Origin: Sphingobacteriales bacterium
GTDB lineage: Bacteria > Bacteroidota > Bacteroidia > Chitinophagales > UBA2359
Reading direction: 5' to 3'
DNA length: 64,000 bases
Assembly (NCBI GenBank): GCA_016700115.1
Contig: CP064999.1
Coordinates: 2,790,001 to 2,854,000, forward strand
Part shown: piece after piece, positions 1 through 9,693 of the stretch
Layout of the letters: every line of letters starts with the position of its first letter
How positions within the stretch are numbered: the stretch's first letter is position 1
Notes under the pieces: generated by a model
What the model was told of the DNA's origin: nothing
Database searches by the model: none
Seen by the model: only the letters and a program-made list of their open reading frames with translations
Program-made: the position numbers and the translations under genes

Positions 1-1189
1 ACCATTTGTTGTCACGAAAAAGATAACGGGAGCCTTCATTAACAAAACAAATCTGATTGTATTTGTATTTGGGAAGGGTTCTGCCATGGTTGTTGTACCA
101 ATAACTTTGCATAACGGGAACCGACATTTGAGGCTCTTTTAAAAGTGATGGTTGCAAGGTGTCGCCTCCACAGGCTTTGATTATCGTATGGTATAGGTCT
201 TTGGTGTTTACTTCTATATCTACTGTTGAAGATTGTTGGTGGTAGGGCGGAAGTACAAACAGCGGCACCCGGTTTCCTGCTTCGGTAACATTGCTGAAAT
301 GATAAAGCCACCCTTGCTCTCCGAAGTTTTCACCATGGTCTGAGGCAAACATCAACAGAGTATTGCGGTCTTTGTGCATTTCCTCGGCAAAATCATTGAT
401 TGCCGGGGCTAAAGCCTCCCAACTTTTTCGTTGTCGTTTGCGTAATACCTGCAACATATCCTCTTTAACATGTAGTTGATCGGTTTTGAGAAAAGTTTGA
501 TTTAGCGTATTGTAGAGGCTTGCCAATTCTCGGAATTTTTTGTAAAAGCCGGATGAAAGCATTTGAAAAGTTGGAGCAACATGATATGGAAAATGGGATT
601 CCATAAAATTTATGAAGATAAAACTTCGCTCGTTCTTTTTTTCATTTTGGGCAATAATGTTGCGGGCTTCGTTCAACGTATCTTGATGGGTATATTGCAG
701 CCATGTTTTATTGGCTTCAATGTCTTCGGACATGGTATTCATCAGCAAGTCCTTTGAAAACAACATACGTCTTAAACGTGGCTTTCCAATCAGAGCGAGA
801 AATTGCTGAAGCCGGTTAAATTTTGCAGGAACTATCTTCCACGTTCGGCAAATTTCATCAAAACCTCTATGCAGGCCAAAAATATGGGTTGTTGCCACAT
901 TTGCTGTAACCTGATAAGTATTATATCCCAAATTCTTGAGTTGTTCAGCAAGAGTTGGAACGGCGGGGTTTAAAAATCTGGTTTGGCTGGTCGCTCCATG
1001 TTGATGCGGCATGAGCCCGGTAAAGAGGGAAGCCGTTGCAGGTAAAGTCCAACATCCGCTCGAACGGGCTTGGGTAAATTGAATTCCTTTTTTAAGAAAA
1101 TAAGGTAAACCAATTTCATTGTTTGCATATATTGAATCAAAACGGAGGCTATCTGCTATCAACAGGATAACATGTTGGGGAGCATTCAT
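1..1189 (-). CDS. Sulfatase-fold phosphotransferase/phosphatase, C-terminus beyond window
   Basis: The frame is open from an ATG at 1189 to the window edge, giving 396 codons without a stop, so the C-terminus is missing. The protein has the alkaline phosphatase/sulfatase superfamily layout: a metal aspartate near residue 13 (IADSLRFD), a nucleophile segment TLPATASLFTG at 48-58, and a second metal site SDHGENFGEQG starting at residue 283. In true sulfatases the nucleophile segment reads C/S-x-P-S-R. Here the matching residue is Thr48 and the arginine is replaced, so a formylglycine sulfatase is unlikely. A threonine nucleophile is what phosphoethanolamine and phosphoglycerol transferases use. 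No membrane segments are visible in the part present, which argues against the usual membrane-bound transferases. Substrate unknown. Confidence 0.8.
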   Translation of the reverse strand, partial: MNAPQHVILLIADSLRFDSIYANNEIGLPYFLKKGIQFTQARSSGCWTLPATASLFTGLMPHQHGATSQTRFLNPAVPTLAEQLKNLGYNTYQVTANVATTHIFGLHRGFDEICRTWKIVPAKFNRLQQFLALIGKPRLRRMLFSKDLLMNTMSEDIEANKTWLQYTHQDTLNEARNIIAQNEKKNERSFIFINFMESHFPYHVAPTFQMLSSGFYKKFRELASLYNTLNQTFLKTDQLHVKEDMLQVLRKRQRKSWEALAPAINDFAEEMHKDRNTLLMFASDHGENFGEQGWLYHFSNVTEAGNRVPLFVLPPYHQQSSTVDIEVNTKDLYHTIIKACGGDTLQPSLLKEPQMSVPVMQSYWYNNHGRTLPKYKYNQICFVNEGSRYLFRDNKW

Positions 1190-1275
1190 GTTTTACATCG
1201 GTTGGAGGAGAAAAATATAACGGTGTCATTCAGAAACCTTTGCAAAGGTATTAAAAAGCAATAAATAACCTATTT

Positions 1276-1824
1276 TCACCTTTTTAAGTTAATTTCGGTT
1301 TTTCCGAATGATTTCCACAACAACCTATCAGGATTTAGGTAAAACATTTTTTTCCATCCTTGTGGTGAGTTGTCCCAATTCCATGGATAGGGCAGAAGAG
1401 TAGCAACAGAAAAATGTAAATGCGGAGGCTTTCCTGCTGCATTTCCGCTCGTACCTACCTGACCTAATTTTTCCCCTTGTTTGACCCATTGTCCCGGACT
1501 TACCTGAAATGACTGTAAATGTGCATAGTAATAAATTCTCCATTTTGCACCTAAAATTGCCACCACATTACCACCCATTTTATTTTCTCCGCTGAATAAT
1601 ACTATACCTTTTGCTGCAGACAAAACATTTCTTCCTTCAGGAGCAAAAATATCAATTCCTTTATGTACACCCGATTTACCCCAGGGGTAATACCAAAAAC
1701 TATTTTTATTCCAGTCATTAAAAACTGTTTCTTCAACAGGAATAACAACTCTTGCAGAGAAAAACATAGGAAGGACTAACAAACATAGAATTACAATTAG
1801 CCAGAGTTTGAAGTTTTTCTTCAT
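1276..1824 (-). CDS. M23 family metallopeptidase, membrane-anchored or secreted
   Basis: This is a LytM-type peptidoglycan endopeptidase that would cut peptide cross-bridges in the periplasm. The zinc-site residues are present: HKGID (His54, Asp58) and HLHF (His135, His137), with YYYAHL (His102) between them. I chose the ATG at 1824 over the one 15 codons upstream because it places MKKNFKLW directly before a hydrophobic segment (residues about 7-22) that works as a signal peptide or anchor. At about 182 residues it is little more than the catalytic domain, without LysM or coiled-coil parts. It lies 91 bp downstream of a glucosaminidase gene on the same strand, so the two wall hydrolases may be co-transcribed. 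Confidence 0.85.
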   Translation of the reverse strand: MKKNFKLWLIVILCLLVLPMFFSARVVIPVEETVFNDWNKNSFWYYPWGKSGVHKGIDIFAPEGRNVLSAAKGIVLFSGENKMGGNVVAILGAKWRIYYYAHLQSFQVSPGQWVKQGEKLGQVGTSGNAAGKPPHLHFSVATLLPYPWNWDNSPQGWKKMFYLNPDRLLWKSFGKTEINLKR

Positions 1825-1914
1825 TGGGAAGACCAAAGTAAAGAGTAATATATAACTTCTAAAGGGCACGAAGAACCAAATGGATTAGTTGCAATAAGAA
1901 CTAAGAGGGGGGTG

Positions 1915-2772
1915 TTAATCCGGTATTTTCAGTTGTTGCCCGATTTTTATATTAGTATCCCTGAGTTTGTTTAAAAGTTTAATCATTTCAACAGAGGTGT
2001 TAAATTTTCGTGAAATTTTATAAAGCGTTTCTCCTGATTGAACAGCATATAAGTTTTTCTCGGTTTTTGCAATTTGAAGTGAAATCAAATTAAAATTGTT
2101 GGTGTCAGAAATTGGTGCATTTGCGGCTGTGGATTCGCTTTTTTGTGCTACCGGGGTTAAAGTATAGATGGTTTCATAGTTTGTGAGCAAGTCAGCATAA
2201 ACAGGATGAATTACATATCTTTGATAGGAAGCAGTATCGTAATAATGTAGTCCGTAAAATTCGATAATATTAATCAAGAACTGAGCGTATCTGTTGCTGG
2301 AGGCATAATAGGCATCCTGAAGTCCTTGTGCCCATTTGCGATATTGGTTAGGGGGAAGAGTAAATAATCCGGCGTATCTTTTACTGGTAGTTAATAAATA
2401 GGAATGGTCAATAAATGACTCATAAACATGATTGTATTTTCTGAAACAGTCATCTGCTTTATCGTCATGTTGAATAAAAACCTCGCCAAACCAGTCATTA
2501 CGACATTTGAACCCAAAATGGTTATTTGCATTTCTTGAAAGATAACTGTTACCATAGCTCGATTCCAAAATACCTTGACCCAATGTGATGCTTGCAGGAA
2601 TCCCTGTGCGGTGCATTTCTAAAATAGCAATACCTTTGTATTTGTCAATATAGTCACTGATGCTTGTTTGAGAAAATGGAGCAGGATATTTAAAACCGGC
2701 AAAGCAGATAACGATACTAAGACCAAGAAAAAAAAACAAATAGCGCTCAAGAAATTGTAATCTTTTATTCAT
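1915..2772 (-). CDS. GH73 glucosaminidase with C-terminal LysM
   Basis: A peptidoglycan N-acetylglucosaminidase that cleaves the glycan strand. After an N-terminal hydrophobic segment comes the glucosaminidase fold, with the catalytic-glutamate motif GQGILESSYGNS near residue 70 and the following NNHFGFKC block. The last 45 residues are one LysM domain (AVQSGETLYKISRKF to GQQLKIP) that binds glycan. The start is set at the ATG at 2772 because the 13 codons upstream are not signal-like while MNKRLQFL leads straight into a hydrophobic stretch. The architecture matches Bacteroidota wall-remodelling enzymes used in cell separation. It is the first gene of a probable pair with the M23 peptidase. 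Confidence 0.88.
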   Translation of the reverse strand: MNKRLQFLERYLFFFLGLSIVICFAGFKYPAPFSQTSISDYIDKYKGIAILEMHRTGIPASITLGQGILESSYGNSYLSRNANNHFGFKCRNDWFGEVFIQHDDKADDCFRKYNHVYESFIDHSYLLTTSKRYAGLFTLPPNQYRKWAQGLQDAYYASSNRYAQFLINIIEFYGLHYYDTASYQRYVIHPVYADLLTNYETIYTLTPVAQKSESTAANAPISDTNNFNLISLQIAKTEKNLYAVQSGETLYKISRKFNTSVEMIKLLNKLRDTNIKIGQQLKIPD

Positions 2773-2906
2773 GTAGTAATATTGAAAGTACATCAGACAA
2801 ATAAAAATCAATAAATTTTATAGGTTAAAAGGTTAATGACATTGATAACGGAAAAGTAAAACTCAAACTGTTTTTTTGTAATCGTCGTTACTTATTCGTT
2901 ATTTTA

Positions 2907-3990
2907 ACGTGAGGTTGGAAATTGGAGCCTTATTTTACAAGGGATTAAGTGATATTAAGCAACAAATTGGATGGTGTTTGTGTAATTATTTTCGTTGGGG
3001 ATAAAAACAGATGGTTTTTTATCTAAGTGTTGATAGGCAATTAGCGCAGCCATAAAATGTGTAGCAGCGTTTTCCGGTTTGCGATGTCTTGTGTGTTCTA
3101 AATTGCAAACTGTTTTCAGAATATCATTTACCGATTCAATCAATGCTCTTTTTTTACTGAGAGAGACATCTTTAGGCAAAGCGGGATATTGATTTTTACG
3201 GTTCTTCTTTGGTTTTAGGATAAGTTGTAAACCTTGTTTAACAAATTCGTCAAAGAGTTTGGTGTAATAGCCTTTGTCTTTCGCACATTTGCCCTGCAAG
3301 TTGCCCAACAGATAGCGCAGCAAGTTGTGGTTATTGTCTGCCACATTTCCAGCAGTAAACGCAAACTTAACAATTTCTCCGAATTGGTTGATGACTAAAT
3401 GCAACTTCAAGCCAAAGAACCAACCTGTGGAGGTCTTACCTTTGGCAGCGATGTCTTTAAACACCCGATTTTGGCTTTGACGATGTATATGGCATACCGG
3501 TAATTTGGTTGCGTCTATGAAGTAACAGCCTGTTTTGAGGGCTTTTTCACATGAACGTAACATCCAAAGCACTAATACCGGCAAGCATTTGTGTATCAAT
3601 GATAAAAAGTGCTTATAGCCAGGTGCTTTCGGAAAATAATGGTTAAATTCGCCCAAAATGAGTTGTTCATAGTAGTATTGAAAAGTTTTGTAACCGGATA
3701 ATTGGTAAAATACAAGAATTGTGGCTATTTCCGATGGACTTAAACCAAGCTTTCGTCCCCGAGGTTTATGACCCAAAATACAGTGTGATTGATTGCAGTT
3801 AGTATAGTCAAGCAATAAATCGTCAATCTCTATGTACAACGATACCAGTTTGTTTGTTATAACAAGAAGCATAAAGAATAGAGGGGTTGTTGGTTGGTGA
3901 TTTTTTTTCCAAACTCAAAATTATATCAACCACAACCTCTTTTTTCTATTCCCCACTATTATTTATCTAAATTTAATTCCAACCTCACGT
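2907..3990 (-). mobile_element. IS982-family insertion sequence, copy 1
   Basis: A complete 1084-bp element with one transposase gene. The ends are inverted: ACGTGAGGTTGGAA begins at 2907 and its reverse complement ends at 3990. TATTTTA directly flanks both sides (2900-2906 and 3991-3997), a 7-bp target duplication. Because CGTTATTTTA is shared across both borders the exact limits could shift by one or two bases. AC-starting ends and variable duplications of a few bases fit IS982. The second copy at 60398-61481 has the same length, opposite orientation and only a handful of differences, so transposition was recent. The element lies just upstream of the surface-protein gene at 4082. Confidence 0.9.
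2955..3872 (-). CDS. IS982-family transposase (copy 1)
   Basis: A DDE transposase of 305 residues, full length for the family. Visible catalytic blocks are the first Asp in YFIDATKLPVC, the second Asp in KDKGYY, and a Glu in LIESVNDILK. It differs from the second copy at two residues: Phe for Leu in KFAFTAGNV and Lys for Ala just before the DKGYY aspartate. The family usually has a small residue at that second site, so this copy may be slightly impaired. No frameshift or stop is present. Confidence 0.92.
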   Translation of the reverse strand: MLLVITNKLVSLYIEIDDLLLDYTNCNQSHCILGHKPRGRKLGLSPSEIATILVFYQLSGYKTFQYYYEQLILGEFNHYFPKAPGYKHFLSLIHKCLPVLVLWMLRSCEKALKTGCYFIDATKLPVCHIHRQSQNRVFKDIAAKGKTSTGWFFGLKLHLVINQFGEIVKFAFTAGNVADNNHNLLRYLLGNLQGKCAKDKGYYTKLFDEFVKQGLQLILKPKKNRKNQYPALPKDVSLSKKRALIESVNDILKTVCNLEHTRHRKPENAATHFMAALIAYQHLDKKPSVFIPNENNYTNTIQFVA

Positions 3991-4081
3991 TATTTTATTG
4001 GATTAAAAAATAAATGCGGCAAAAATAAAGCAACTTTTAACTACTCGATAAGCGTTTAACGTTTATATTATCGAACAACTC

Positions 4082-7000
4082 ATGAAGTTTATATTTCCAG
4101 AAAACTTTAATCCTAATACTATGGCCATTCGAACCGGCACTCAACATCTTAAAGTTCCCTCTTTTTTTAAACATACTTGTTATTCCTGCATTCATACAGT
4201 TCTAATTTTTTTGCTTTTTCCTGTGATTGTATTTGCCTCATATCCACATGAATATGCAGACGAGCCGCATGGTAATCACCTATATTTTATTGAGAACAAA
4301 GGCCAATGGCAGCAAAACATTCTTTCGATGGCCGAAATCAAGGCAGGGCGATTATATGTTGAACCTAAAAAGCTCACGTTTCTGTTGATGAATGTAGAAC
4401 AATTAGATATGTTGCATCATCAAAGGCATCATCCCGGTTTAGACCTTAATTTTTCAGCAATTGAATGCCATGCTTTTGAAATCAATTTTATCAATTCCAT
4501 CGGTACTCAAATCAGAGGCAATTGTCCATCTTCTGCATACCGGAACTATTTTATTGACAATGAACCCAAAAATTGGGCCACTTTTGTTCCAATGTATAGG
4601 GAAGTGCAATACCAAAATCTGTATAACGGTATTGAATTGCGTCTTTATACGCAATCAGACCAAGCAATAAAATATGATTTTATAGTGGCTCCCAATGCTA
4701 ATGCAGATCAAATTGAAGTTGAATATCGCGGAACTGATGATATTCAGCTCGGACCTGATGGCAATTTGCAGATCATTACTTCGGTCGGTACTTTGATAGA
4801 CCAAAAACCTTATGCCTATCAATATGTCAACGGCAGGGAAATACAGGTGCCCTGTGTTTTCAGGTTACAAGGCAACAGTTTAAAATTTTTTTTTCCAAAG
4901 GGTTACCGAACAGATTTGGAGCTCATTATTGATCCGACTATTGTTTTTTCTTCTTTTACTGGTTCACTTGCAGACAATTGGGGACTGACGGCCACTTACG
5001 ACAATCAGAGAAATTTATATGCGGGCAGTGCAGTTTTTGGACCCGGCTATCCAACAACTTTAGGAGCGTTTCAAATCAGTTATTCGGGAGGAGGTAGCAT
5101 CCAAAACTTTGTTACAGATATTGGCATCGCAAAATTTTCCTCTTCTGGCAATACCCTGATTTATTCGACTCATATCGGTGGAAGTACAGGCAGTGAGTTG
5201 CCTCACAGTTTAATCGTTGATCCTTCAAACAATCATTTGTTGATTTTAGGTACCACTAGTAGTACTAATTATCCAGCAATGACTGCAAGTTATGACAACA
5301 CATTTAATGGTGGCAACAGCTTAACTATTAGCAATATTGAGTTTGTAAACGGCTCAGACATAGTCATCACCCGTTTAAATCAAACTGGCAGCAGTTTGGT
5401 GGCTTCAACTTTTTTGGGCGGCAACAATAATGATGGGTTCAATTTAGCCAATAATCTGAGGTATAATTATGGAGATGAGGCGAGGGGCGAAGTTTTTTTA
5501 GATGCATCCGGAAATGTATTTATTGCTTCAAGTACACGCTCAGCAAATTTTCCAACAACATCCGGTGCTTTTCAAACAAACTATGGCGGGGGTACACAAG
5601 ATGGAGTTTTGGTGAAACTTAATCCCAATCTCAGTACCTTACTATATAGCAGTTATATTGGTGGAAGTTCGGCTGATGCAGCCTATTCGGTAAAAATTGA
5701 CCCTTCCGGTATCGCTTATGTTTGTGGCGGTACAGTCAGCACCAATTTTCCGGTTACTTCGGGTGCTTTATATACTTCCTATCGAGGAGGAATAGTTGAT
5801 GGGTATATTGCAAAGATTAACCCCGCGGGAACGGCAATTTTAGCTTCAACATATTTAGGTACGAACAACTATGATCAATCTTTTTTTGTGGACTTTGACG
5901 ATGATTTGAATGTTTATACGGTAGGACAGACAACCGGGGCATATCCAATTTTTCCGGCTGGAATTTATGGCGTTCCAAACAGTGGGCAATATATCCATAA
6001 ATTGACCAACAATTTGAGTTCAACCATCTTTTCTACCGTTTTTGGAAACGGAAACGGGGGTCCTAACATTTCACCAAGCGCTTTTTTAGTGGATATCTGT
6101 GACCGGGTTTATGTTTCAGGTTGGGGAGGTCAGGTTAATTCAAGTGTTTCCACTTCGACTACTAACGGGCTTCCTGTTACCTCTAATGCCTTTCAACTTT
6201 CAACAGATGGCAGCGACTTTTATTTCTTTGTACTCAAAGAAGATGCTTCTGCAGTTGAATATGCCTCTTATTTTGGTGGGTCGGGAGGCTTTTTAACTAC
6301 TGCTGCCGAGCATGTTGATGGGGGTACAAGCCGATTTGATAAGGAGGGTATCATATATCAGGCGGTTTGTGCGGGTTGTGGTGGAACAAGCGCTTTCCCA
6401 ACTACACCGGGAGTATGGTCAAATGTCAATCAATCGAGCAATTGCAATTTAGGGGCGGTAAAATTTGCCTTCGAACCACCTTATGTGCTCGCTTCGGCTT
6501 CCGCTGCCCCTGATTTTGTTGGCTGTGCCCCTTTAACTGTCAATTTTCAAAACTCCAGTTATGGTGCGACAGAATATTTCTGGGATTTAGGTACCAATGG
6601 AGCAACAAGCACACAAACCAACCCAAGCTATACCTATACCGATACAGGTTATTATACGGTGATGCTCATTGCTTCCAAACCTGGTGCATGCAATATTGCC
6701 GATACTGCCTACCTGAATATTACCATAATAGATCCGGCAACATTCACCGCCGATTTTACCCCTGCAATTGACTGCGCTCAACTTTCCGTTTATGTATCTC
6801 CCCAGGTTGGAAACCCGGCTGTTTCATACAATTGGGATTTTGGAGACGGCTATATAAGTACAAACCCAAATCCCACCCATTTTTACGATCAACCCGGCAC
6901 TTATACAATCACTTTGAATATTGCAAGCACAATCCCATCTTGTCCGGTAACAGCAGTCGCAACACAAACAATTACCCTTTTACCTCCCGTAATTGCACAG

Positions 7001-8242
7001 GCTGTAGCCGACCCTGTTTTTGGTTGTATTCCGCTCGATGTTCAACTGACTAATAATAGCATCAATGCCACAAGTTATCTTTGGAACTTTGGTAATGGAA
7101 TAACTGCTACTACCCCTGATGCGACGATTACCTATCCATTGCCGGGAGTTTACACAGTTACGCTGACCGCCTTTAATCCGGGCAGTTGTAACCTCAGCGA
7201 CCAGGCAATTTTTAATATTGAAGCTCTCGATACTGTTATTGTAGCCGATTTCACTTATCAGCTTCCCGGAATTTGTGACCCGCAAGAGGTTTCCTTTTTT
7301 ACCAATTATGGAAATTATGTAACATACCTTTGGGATTTTGGTGATGGCACAACTTCTACAGCAGCCAATCCGGTTCATTTGTACAATATTTCGGGAAATA
7401 TTACCGCAACTTTGGTCGTCTCAACCCCTTGTGCATTGCCGGATACGGCTACTGCAACATTTTTTCTGCCACCTCCTCCCCTGGTCGAAGGAGATATTTT
7501 AATTCCGCCTCAAAGCAACTGTGCTCCTCTTTCCGTTGATTTGCAGGCAGAGGGCAATGCTGTATTGTATCTATGGGATTTTGGAGATGGAAACACCGCT
7601 CAGGGAACTTCGGTGAGCCATACTTATCCAAACCCCGGTATATACACCATACAACTGACAGCTATTGATTCGAGCACCTGTAATATTTCCGACATCACCT
7701 TATCTACCGTAGAAGTCTATACCAATGCCATAGCAGATTTTACCTACAGCAACCAATTAGCAGAGGTAGGTCAGATCGTCTTCTTTACCAATCAAAGCCA
7801 GTTTGCAGATAGTTATTTGTGGAACTTTGGTGATGGAGGAACTTCTACTGAAATAAACCCGATTTATGCCTTTGAAGATACCGGGTTTTTTGATGTATGC
7901 CTGATTGCTATGACTGATGAAGGGTGTAATGATACTATTTGTCAGTCTATTCAAGTGATTCCTGTGATTTATATCGGCGTACCCAATGCTTTTTCACCAA
8001 ATGGAGATAGCAACAACGACTTTTTACAGGTTGAAGGAAATAGTGGGATTGCTTTTATGGAACTTAAAATTTTTAATCGTTGGGGAGAAATGGTTTACCA
8101 AACAAACGACCCACAGGGAAGATGGGATGGAACCTACAAAGGTGAGCCACAGGAAATGGAGGTTTACGTCTTTACTTTAGTCGCAAATTTAATCAGTGGC
8201 AGGCAGGAGTTTCTCAAAGGGAATATTACACTTTTAAGGTAA
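4082..8242 (+). CDS. T9SS type B surface protein: DUF7948, SBBP and PKD repeats
   Basis: A secreted or surface-attached protein of 1386 residues. A hydrophobic signal segment sits at about 40-54, preceded by an unusually long basic N-terminus; a later in-frame ATG (codon 14) may be the real start. Next is a DUF7948-type domain (FIENKGQW onwards), then SBBP-type beta-propeller repeats to about residue 760 (recurring YSSYIGGSS and DAAYSVKIDPSG patterns), then about six PKD domains with the YLWDFGDG motif. The last 85 residues are the gliding-motility-associated C-terminal domain (PNAFSPNGD, IFNRWGE, WDGTYKG, GNITLL), the type B sorting signal for T9SS. It probably acts in adhesion. An IS ends about 90 bp upstream and may have altered its promoter. 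Confidence 0.9.
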   Translation: MKFIFPENFNPNTMAIRTGTQHLKVPSFFKHTCYSCIHTVLIFLLFPVIVFASYPHEYADEPHGNHLYFIENKGQWQQNILSMAEIKAGRLYVEPKKLTFLLMNVEQLDMLHHQRHHPGLDLNFSAIECHAFEINFINSIGTQIRGNCPSSAYRNYFIDNEPKNWATFVPMYREVQYQNLYNGIELRLYTQSDQAIKYDFIVAPNANADQIEVEYRGTDDIQLGPDGNLQIITSVGTLIDQKPYAYQYVNGREIQVPCVFRLQGNSLKFFFPKGYRTDLELIIDPTIVFSSFTGSLADNWGLTATYDNQRNLYAGSAVFGPGYPTTLGAFQISYSGGGSIQNFVTDIGIAKFSSSGNTLIYSTHIGGSTGSELPHSLIVDPSNNHLLILGTTSSTNYPAMTASYDNTFNGGNSLTISNIEFVNGSDIVITRLNQTGSSLVASTFLGGNNNDGFNLANNLRYNYGDEARGEVFLDASGNVFIASSTRSANFPTTSGAFQTNYGGGTQDGVLVKLNPNLSTLLYSSYIGGSSADAAYSVKIDPSGIAYVCGGTVSTNFPVTSGALYTSYRGGIVDGYIAKINPAGTAILASTYLGTNNYDQSFFVDFDDDLNVYTVGQTTGAYPIFPAGIYGVPNSGQYIHKLTNNLSSTIFSTVFGNGNGGPNISPSAFLVDICDRVYVSGWGGQVNSSVSTSTTNGLPVTSNAFQLSTDGSDFYFFVLKEDASAVEYASYFGGSGGFLTTAAEHVDGGTSRFDKEGIIYQAVCAGCGGTSAFPTTPGVWSNVNQSSNCNLGAVKFAFEPPYVLASASAAPDFVGCAPLTVNFQNSSYGATEYFWDLGTNGATSTQTNPSYTYTDTGYYTVMLIASKPGACNIADTAYLNITIIDPATFTADFTPAIDCAQLSVYVSPQVGNPAVSYNWDFGDGYISTNPNPTHFYDQPGTYTITLNIASTIPSCPVTAVATQTITLLPPVIAQAVADPVFGCIPLDVQLTNNSINATSYLWNFGNGITATTPDATITYPLPGVYTVTLTAFNPGSCNLSDQAIFNIEALDTVIVADFTYQLPGICDPQEVSFFTNYGNYVTYLWDFGDGTTSTAANPVHLYNISGNITATLVVSTPCALPDTATATFFLPPPPLVEGDILIPPQSNCAPLSVDLQAEGNAVLYLWDFGDGNTAQGTSVSHTYPNPGIYTIQLTAIDSSTCNISDITLSTVEVYTNAIADFTYSNQLAEVGQIVFFTNQSQFADSYLWNFGDGGTSTEINPIYAFEDTGFFDVCLIAMTDEGCNDTICQSIQVIPVIYIGVPNAFSPNGDSNNDFLQVEGNSGIAFMELKIFNRWGEMVYQTNDPQGRWDGTYKGEPQEMEVYVFTLVANLISGRQEFLKGNITLLR

Positions 8243-8321
8243 ATGAATTCCTACCCGTAAGGTAACTTTTATACAGATTTACGAAAGGTTTTTAATTTAT
8301 AAGAGTCAATAGGAACGAAAG

Positions 8322-8351
8322 TTGCGCAAAAGGTTATTTTGTATAAATTTG
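8322..8351 (+). promoter_or_regulatory. Bacteroidota-type sigma promoter of the DUF2851 gene
   Basis: TTG at 8322-8324 is followed after exactly 19 bases by TAAATTTG at 8344-8351, a full match to the Bacteroidota -33 TTG / -7 TAnnTTTG consensus. It lies 37 bases before the ATG at 8389, leaving a short leader. It would drive the DUF2851 gene and the transporter behind it. Confidence 0.6.
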
Positions 8352-8388
8352 TGTCGAAACCCAACTTTCACCAACTTGTTGATGCACC

Positions 8389-9678
8389 ATGACAGAAGCA
8401 TTTTTATCTTATGTGTGGAAACTGCGACTGTACAATCAGAATGGATTGCGCACAACAACCGGTGAGGAGGTTCAAATAGTTTCTACCGGTGAATCACATA
8501 CTTCTTCAGGTCCGGACTTTTTTAATGCCAAAATAAAAATTGGCGATACTTTGTGGGCAGGTAACGTTGAAATTCATATTAAATCGTCCGATTGGTTAAA
8601 GCATCAACATCAGCACGATGGGGCTTATCAGAATATCATCTTGCATGTAGTGTATGAAGACGATATCCCTTTAATTAATACTGCCGGAAGCAATATTCCT
8701 ACCTTAGAACTCCAAAAATTTTTAGATCCGCGTTTATACCGGAATTATCTTTTACTGCTTGGAAATTCGAGGTGGATACCATGTGAAAAGTTTTTCCCAC
8801 AAACCGATAATTTTGTGCTTTCTAATTGGCTCGACAGACTCCTTGTGGAGCGGCTCGAACAAAAAACCCTGCCCATTATGCAGGTCCTGGAAAATAATCT
8901 GCATAATTGGGAAGAAACATTTTATCAGTTTTTGGCGCGTAGTTTTGGGGCAAAAGCCAATGCTGAACCCTTCGAATTGCTGGCGAAATCCTTGCCTTCA
9001 ATTATTTTGGCTAAATACAAAGATAAACTGTTTCAGTTGGAAGCTTTGTTGTTTGGCATGTCGGGGTTATTGAATCAGGATTTTAAAGACGATTATCCTG
9101 TTGCCTTGAAAAAGGAATTTCAGTTTTTGCAACAAAAGCATCAGTTGAAGTCGTTACCCGGTCATTTATGGAAGTTTGGAGGATTGAGACCTCCCAATTT
9201 CCCTACTATACGATTGGCACAGTTTGCACTGATGTTTCATCAATCAGCAAGCGGTTTATTTTCACATATACTTGAAGCAGAAACTAAAGAGGCATACAAG
9301 AATATGCTTTCAGTTTCTATTTCAGGGTATTGGAAGAATCATTATGTTTTTGACAAAGAGTCGAAATCGTCCAATAAAACATTGGGAAACCCGACTATTT
9401 ATACAATAATTATTAATACCATTGCACCGGTTTTGTTTGTTTATGGCAATGCCCGGGATATACCCGAACTTAAAGACAAAGCTTTACAGCTTTTAGAGCA
9501 ATTACCTGCTGAAACCAATCATATTGTTGACCATTGGAAATCTTTAGGCGTTAAAACAAAAAGTGCTCATCAAACGCAGGCCTTATTACAACTTTTCAAC
9601 GAGTACTGTAGTCGTAAACGCTGCCTTCATTGTGCAATTGGAAGTAAATTGGTACGCTCAAACGAAATCAATGACTAA
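8389..9678 (+). CDS. DUF2851 family protein
   Basis: A 429-residue cytoplasmic protein of the DUF2851 family, which is widespread in Bacteroidota and has no established function. The recognisable N-terminal block contains SGPDFFNAKIKIG, WAGNVEIHIKSSDW and HQHDGAYQNIILHVVY; the C-terminus ends with a cysteine-containing segment (SRKRCLHCAIG). The conserved Asp/Glu/His/Lys pattern in the N-terminal block recalls PD-(D/E)xK-like nucleases, but that is only an impression. It is preceded by a good promoter and followed after 15 bp by a queuosine-precursor transporter, so the two are probably one transcript. Confidence 0.85.
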   Translation: MTEAFLSYVWKLRLYNQNGLRTTTGEEVQIVSTGESHTSSGPDFFNAKIKIGDTLWAGNVEIHIKSSDWLKHQHQHDGAYQNIILHVVYEDDIPLINTAGSNIPTLELQKFLDPRLYRNYLLLLGNSRWIPCEKFFPQTDNFVLSNWLDRLLVERLEQKTLPIMQVLENNLHNWEETFYQFLARSFGAKANAEPFELLAKSLPSIILAKYKDKLFQLEALLFGMSGLLNQDFKDDYPVALKKEFQFLQQKHQLKSLPGHLWKFGGLRPPNFPTIRLAQFALMFHQSASGLFSHILEAETKEAYKNMLSVSISGYWKNHYVFDKESKSSNKTLGNPTIYTIIINTIAPVLFVYGNARDIPELKDKALQLLEQLPAETNHIVDHWKSLGVKTKSAHQTQALLQLFNEYCSRKRCLHCAIGSKLVRSNEIND

Positions 9679-9693
9679 TCGCAAATTTTAAAT

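Noticed and set aside
4454..7954. Short ORFs on either strand inside the large surface-protein genes
   Set aside because: They are in alternative frames of well-supported long coding regions and lack any family signature.
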